Source of the DNA: Burkholderiales bacterium
GTDB taxonomy: Bacteria > Pseudomonadota > Gammaproteobacteria > Burkholderiales > CAIKXV01
Assembly (NCBI GenBank): GCA_019751575.1
Contig: JAIENF010000753.1
Location: forward strand, 1-9,902
Reading direction: 5' to 3'
DNA: 9,902 nucleotides
The position numbers and the translations under genes were made by a program. This document shows, in pieces, positions 6,607 through 9,902 of the stretch; within the stretch, counting starts at the first letter, position 1; each line of letters opens with the position of its first letter. The notes below the pieces were generated by a model. It was not told the origin of the DNA. It searched no databases and worked only from the letters and a program-made list of their open reading frames with translations.

Positions 6607-8385
6607 ATGGCTCCGTCCGACCTGAAGTCCACCTGCATCGCCCTGCTCGAACAGGCGCTCGCGGCCGTTGCCCCCGGATCCGCCGTGGCGGTACAGCTCG
6701 AACGCCCGAAGCAGCGCAGCCACGGTGACTACGCCTGCAACCTGGCGATGCAGCTGTCGAAGCCGCTCGGCCGTCCGCCGCGCGAGATCGCGGCGCAGCT
6801 GATTGCCGCACTGCCGGCGTCGGGCACCCTCGAGAAGGCGGAGATCGCCGGCCCGGGCTTCATCAACCTCACCGTGTCGCGCGCCGCCCGGCGTGCGGTC
6901 GTGCATCTCGTCCGCGCACAGGGTGCAGCCTATGGCCGCCGCTCGCCGGCGCATCGCCCGCGGGTGCAGGTCGAGTTCGTGTCGGCCAACCCGACCGGCC
7001 CGCTGCATGTCGGGCACGGCCGCGGCGCGGCGTACGGCGCGAGCCTCGCCAACGTGCTCGAGGCCGCAGGCAGCGACGTCAGCCGCGAGTACTACGTCAA
7101 CGATGCGGGCCGGCAGATGGACATCCTCGCGCTGTCCACGTGGCTGCGCTACCTCGACCACGCAGGCGAGGCGATCGAGTTCCCACCCAACGGATACCAG
7201 GGCGACTATGTCCGCGACATGGCCCGGTCGCTCGCGGACGCCCATGGTGCGGCCTTCGTTCGACCGGCCGCTGCCGTGATCGAAGGCACGCCCGGCCTTC
7301 CAGCCGCTGGCGATGACGACCCCGCGGCGAAGGCACGGCGCGAGACCCACCTCGATGCGCTGATCGACGCCGCGAAGCGGCTGCTTGGCGATGGCTATGC
7401 GATCGTCCACCGGCATGCACTCGATGCCCAGCTCGGCGACTGCCGTGACGATCTCGACGGGTTCGGCGTGACCTTCGACCGCTGGTATTCGGAGCGCTCG
7501 CTGTTCGACGGCGGCGCGGTCGCGCAGGCGGTCGACCGGCTGCAGCAGGCCGGCCACCTCTACCGCGAGAACGGCGCCCTCTGGTTCCGCTCGACCGCTT
7601 TCGGCGACGAGAAGGACCGCGTGGTCCAGCGGGAGAACGGCGCCTTCACCTATTTCGCCTCCGACATCGCCTACCACCTCGACAAGTTCGAGCGCGGCTT
7701 CGACCGCGTGATCGATGTCTGGGGCGCGGACCACCACGGCTACATCCCGAGGGTGATGGGTGCGCTTCGCGCGAGCGGCGCCGATGCCGATCGCCTGACC
7801 GTCGCGCTGGTGCAGTTCGCGGTGCTCTACCGCAACGGCGAGAAGGTCTCGATGTCCACGCGTTCGGGCCAGTTCGTCACGCTGCGCGAGCTGCGCGGCG
7901 AGGTCGGCAACGATGCCGCGCGCTTCTTCTACGTGCTGCGCAAGAGCGACCAGCACCTGGACTTCGACCTCGACCTCGCGAAGTCGCGTTCGAACGAGAA
8001 CCCGGTCTATTACATCCAGTATGCCCATGCGCGCATCTGCAGCGTGTTCGAGGCGTGGACCGGCGAGGCGGAACAGGCCGGACTGCACGCGCTCGACGCG
8101 GTGGATCTGTCGCCGCTGGACAACCTGCACGAACTCGCGCTGGTCGACCGGCTGTCCGCGTGGCCGGAAGTGCTCGACCTCGCCGCGTCCGAACTGTCGG
8201 TGCACGGCATCGCCTTCTACCTGAAGGACCTCGCCGGCGACCTCCACAGCTACTACAACGCCGAGAAGGTCCTGGTCGACGACGAACCCGTGCGGCTCGC
8301 CCGGCTGGCCCTGCTCGATGCGGTGCGCACCGTGCTGGCATCGGCGCTGGCGCTGCTCGGCGTATCCGCGCCGGCGCGAATGTAG
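6607..8385 (+). CDS. argS: Arginyl-tRNA synthetase
   Basis: ArgS is the class I synthetase that charges tRNA(Arg) with arginine in an ATP-dependent, tRNA-assisted reaction. With numbering from ATG 6607 (592 residues): the Arg-tRNA synthetase N-terminal domain includes RSHGDYACNLAMQL at about 38-51. The HIGH signature reads HVGH at 134-137, within NPTGPLHVGHGRG. The KMSK-loop region reads K413-VSMSTRSG, a divergent form seen in many ArgS proteins. SNENPVYYIQYAHAR and the C-terminal DALR anticodon-binding domain follow. The length is normal. An in-frame ATG at 6568 would add 13 residues (MAPEARPEDDDTP) that look unlike the family and directly abut a -10-like box, so I prefer 6607. Neither start has a strong Shine-Dalgarno sequence. 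The SPOR gene begins 36 nt after the TAG, suggesting co-transcription. Confidence 0.97.
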   Translation: MAPSDLKSTCIALLEQALAAVAPGSAVAVQLERPKQRSHGDYACNLAMQLSKPLGRPPREIAAQLIAALPASGTLEKAEIAGPGFINLTVSRAARRAVVHLVRAQGAAYGRRSPAHRPRVQVEFVSANPTGPLHVGHGRGAAYGASLANVLEAAGSDVSREYYVNDAGRQMDILALSTWLRYLDHAGEAIEFPPNGYQGDYVRDMARSLADAHGAAFVRPAAAVIEGTPGLPAAGDDDPAAKARRETHLDALIDAAKRLLGDGYAIVHRHALDAQLGDCRDDLDGFGVTFDRWYSERSLFDGGAVAQAVDRLQQAGHLYRENGALWFRSTAFGDEKDRVVQRENGAFTYFASDIAYHLDKFERGFDRVIDVWGADHHGYIPRVMGALRASGADADRLTVALVQFAVLYRNGEKVSMSTRSGQFVTLRELRGEVGNDAARFFYVLRKSDQHLDFDLDLAKSRSNENPVYYIQYAHARICSVFEAWTGEAEQAGLHALDAVDLSPLDNLHELALVDRLSAWPEVLDLAASELSVHGIAFYLKDLAGDLHSYYNAEKVLVDDEPVRLARLALLDAVRTVLASALALLGVSAPARM

Positions 8386-8421
8386 GCCTCGCCGAATGCC
8401 CTCCCCGTACAGGTTGCAACG

Positions 8422-9036
8422 ATGAGCCGCGACTACAAGAAGACCGAGACACGCGGGCGCACCGGGACGATGATGCTCGGCATCTTCGTCGGCCTCGTGC
8501 TCGGGCTGGTGGCGGCGCTGGCGATCGCCTTCTACCTCAACCGCGCGGCGAACCCGTTCGCCGCGCGCGACAAGCCCGCCCCGGTGCAGGCACCGGGCAA
8601 GGCCGCGACCGCCGAACCGGCCGGCACCGCGAGCCCCTCCACCAGGGCCCCGGCCGCAGCGGAGCCGGGCAAGGCAGCCCCGGAAGCCAAGCCCCGCTTC
8701 GATTTCTACACGATCCTGCCCGGCATCGAGCAGCCGGCCACCGACCAGGACCTCCGCAACCGCACGGTCGACACGAAGGCAGCCGTCCAGGAGCGCTATT
8801 TCCTGCAGGCCGGCGCATTCCAGAATGCCCAGGACGCTGACAACCTGAAGGCGCGCCTTGCGTTGATGGGACTGGAGGCGTCGATCCAGACGGCTAATCT
8901 TGGCGAAAAGGGCATCTGGCATCGTGTGCGCCTGGGCCCGTTCGACGACGCCGACGCGCTGGGGCGGGTACGCAGCCAGCTGGCCGGCAGCGGGATCGAA
9001 GCAGCACCCATCAAGGTCCGCGAGAAGCGGCCGTAA
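8422..9036 (+). CDS. Single-pass membrane protein with C-terminal SPOR domain (FtsN-like)
   Basis: The protein has 204 residues. A short basic cytoplasmic tail (1-15) precedes a transmembrane helix at about 16-39 (MMLGIFVGLVLGLVAALAIA). A long Ala/Pro/Lys-rich linker (about 45-90) then crosses the periplasm. The segment PRFDFYTILPG at 91-101 is a motif I associate with betaproteobacterial SPOR proteins, and a SPOR domain spans about 125-200 (RYFLQAGAFQ at 125-134, then WHRVRLGPF). SPOR domains bind denuded glycan strands at the division septum, so a role in division or septal wall turnover is likely. Whether this is the functional FtsN cannot be decided from sequence, so no symbol is given. 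The ATG at 8422 follows AGG at 8411-8413. The neighbours argS and dsbA are closely spaced and probably share a transcript. The CGACG-CCG-CGTCG stem at 9043-9055, after the stop, lacks a T tract. Confidence 0.93.
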   Translation: MSRDYKKTETRGRTGTMMLGIFVGLVLGLVAALAIAFYLNRAANPFAARDKPAPVQAPGKAATAEPAGTASPSTRAPAAAEPGKAAPEAKPRFDFYTILPGIEQPATDQDLRNRTVDTKAAVQERYFLQAGAFQNAQDADNLKARLALMGLEASIQTANLGEKGIWHRVRLGPFDDADALGRVRSQLAGSGIEAAPIKVREKRP

Positions 9037-9078
9037 CGGTCCCGACGCCGCGTCGCGGGGCCCACCGGAGACACCACC

Positions 9079-9723
9079 ATGCTGAAGACACTGACCCGTG
9101 CCATCCTGCTCGCGGGGTTCGTCGCACTGAGCGCACCGGCGATCGCGCAGCCCCTCGTCTCGGGCAAGGACTATCGCGTGCTGCAGCCGGCACAGCCGGT
9201 CGACAACCAGAAGCGGATCGAGGTGATCGAGTTCTTCTGGTATGGATGCCCGCACTGCGCCGACCTCCAGCCGGCGCTCAAGGCCTGGTTGAAGCAGAAG
9301 TCGCCCGACATCGAACTGCGCCGGATACCGGCGGTGTTCCGCGAGAGCTGGATCCCGCATACCCGCCTGTTCTATACCCTGGAGGCGATGGGCCAGATCG
9401 ACCGGCTGCACGACGAGATCTTCAAGGCCATCCACGAACAGAAGACCGACCTCGGCGACCTCGCCCGGATGCAGGCCTGGGTGGGCAGCAGGGGCGTCGA
9501 CCCGAAGAAGTTCGCCGAGGTCTACGGATCGTTCGGCATCGACAGCCGCGTGCAGCGCTCGATCCAGATGAGCAAGGCCTACCAGTTGACGGGCACGCCT
9601 TCGCTGGTGGTGAACGGCCGCTACCTCACCTCACCCGCCATGACGCAGGGATTCGACCGTACCTTCTCGGTCATCGAACAGCTCGCCGCACAGATCCGCA
9701 GCGGCAAGCCGCCGGCGAAATAG
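9079..9723 (+). CDS. dsbA: Periplasmic thiol:disulfide interchange protein DsbA
   Basis: DsbA donates disulfide bonds to proteins folding in the periplasm and is normally re-oxidised by DsbB, which is not in this window. A signal peptide is clear: K3 and R7, a hydrophobic core to about A19, and a likely signal peptidase I site after A21-I22-A23. The mature thioredoxin-fold protein has the active site C57-P58-H59-C60 in FFWYGCPHC, the same dipeptide as E. coli DsbA. The cis-proline loop is T173-P174 in LTGTPSLVV. An inserted helical region lies between them, as in the family. The length of 214 residues is normal. The ATG at 9079 has GGAGA at 9067-9071. The spacer from the SPOR gene is 42 nt and the next gene starts 10 nt after the TAG, so these genes are probably one operon. 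Confidence 0.96.
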   Translation: MLKTLTRAILLAGFVALSAPAIAQPLVSGKDYRVLQPAQPVDNQKRIEVIEFFWYGCPHCADLQPALKAWLKQKSPDIELRRIPAVFRESWIPHTRLFYTLEAMGQIDRLHDEIFKAIHEQKTDLGDLARMQAWVGSRGVDPKKFAEVYGSFGIDSRVQRSIQMSKAYQLTGTPSLVVNGRYLTSPAMTQGFDRTFSVIEQLAAQIRSGKPPAK

Positions 9724-9733
9724 GGACGCAACG

Positions 9734-9902
9734 GTGAACCCGGGCGCGCCCGGCCCGGTATTCATCACCGGCGGATCGGCGGGCATCGGGCGGGCGCTGG
9801 CCGTGCACCATGCCTCGCGCGGCGACATCGTCGGCGTGACCGGGCGCCGGGCCGAGGCGCTCGACGCGCTCTGCGCCGAGTGGCCCGGACGCATCGTGCC
9901 GA
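9734..9902 (+). CDS. Short-chain dehydrogenase/reductase, N-terminal 56 codons; runs off window end
   Basis: The frame opens with GTG at 9734, with GGGA at 9723-9726 overlapping the end of the dsbA TAG, and stays open to the window edge. It reads MNPGAPGPVFITGGSAGIGR, then ALAVHHASRGDIVGVTGRRA. TGGSAGIG is the classical TGxxxGIG dinucleotide-binding motif of short-chain dehydrogenases. The GRRAEALDAL segment after the second strand is typical of NADP-preferring YdfG-like members, where the arginines contact the 2'-phosphate. The catalytic Ser-Tyr-Lys residues lie beyond the window, so substrate and activity are unknown. The 10-nt gap to dsbA indicates translational coupling or at least one transcript. 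The family is secure; the exact function is not. Confidence 0.88.
   Translation, partial: MNPGAPGPVFITGGSAGIGRALAVHHASRGDIVGVTGRRAEALDALCAEWPGRIVP

Noticed and set aside
7837..7866. Apparent loss of the KMSK signature in ArgS
   Set aside because: Divergent KMSK loops are common in arginyl-tRNA synthetases. The rest of the enzyme is intact, so this is not evidence of inactivation.
6337..9435. A 1,032-codon open frame on the minus strand opposite priA, argS, SPOR and dsbA
   Set aside because: It has the same low-information composition and spans four confident + strand genes. Stop codons are rare in this antisense frame at such GC content.

Overview
The window is GC-rich chromosomal DNA (roughly two thirds G+C by eye) from what looks like a betaproteobacterium. 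The evidence is the protein sequences (GltD, HemE, ArgS and PriA all read like betaproteobacterial members), the very strong G/C bias at third codon positions, and the run argS, SPOR-domain gene, dsbA, short-chain dehydrogenase, a gene order I associate with that class. Every gene is on the + strand and the window is almost fully coding. I see no mobile element, CRISPR array, tRNA or rRNA.

Layout. Positions 1-2897 hold the 3' part of gltB (large subunit of NADPH-dependent glutamate synthase) and the complete gltD (small subunit). Together they make glutamate from glutamine and 2-oxoglutarate. A 77-nt spacer with a TATACT box leads into hemE (2975-4045), the uroporphyrinogen decarboxylase of haem synthesis. 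The hemE-priA junction (4046 to about 4310) is the only substantial non-coding stretch. It has an AT-rich core, a consensus TTGACA, and several DnaA-box-like nonamers, one of them a perfect TTATCCACA. Next comes priA (to 6517), the replication-restart helicase, whose start codon is uncertain because the DnaA boxes lie inside the longest reading of its 5' end. argS (6607-8385) follows behind a probable promoter. Behind it, closely spaced, come a membrane-anchored SPOR-domain protein (8422-9036), a periplasmic DsbA-type thiol oxidase (9079-9723) and the first 56 codons of a short-chain dehydrogenase that runs off the window end.

The genes are housekeeping functions: nitrogen assimilation, tetrapyrrole synthesis, replication restart, translation, division/cell wall and envelope disulfide formation. 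I found no sign of an undescribed multi-gene system. The most interesting signal is the DnaA-box cluster beside hemE and priA, which could be a DnaA-controlled priA promoter, a DnaA-binding locus, or part of a replication origin. The sequence alone cannot separate these.
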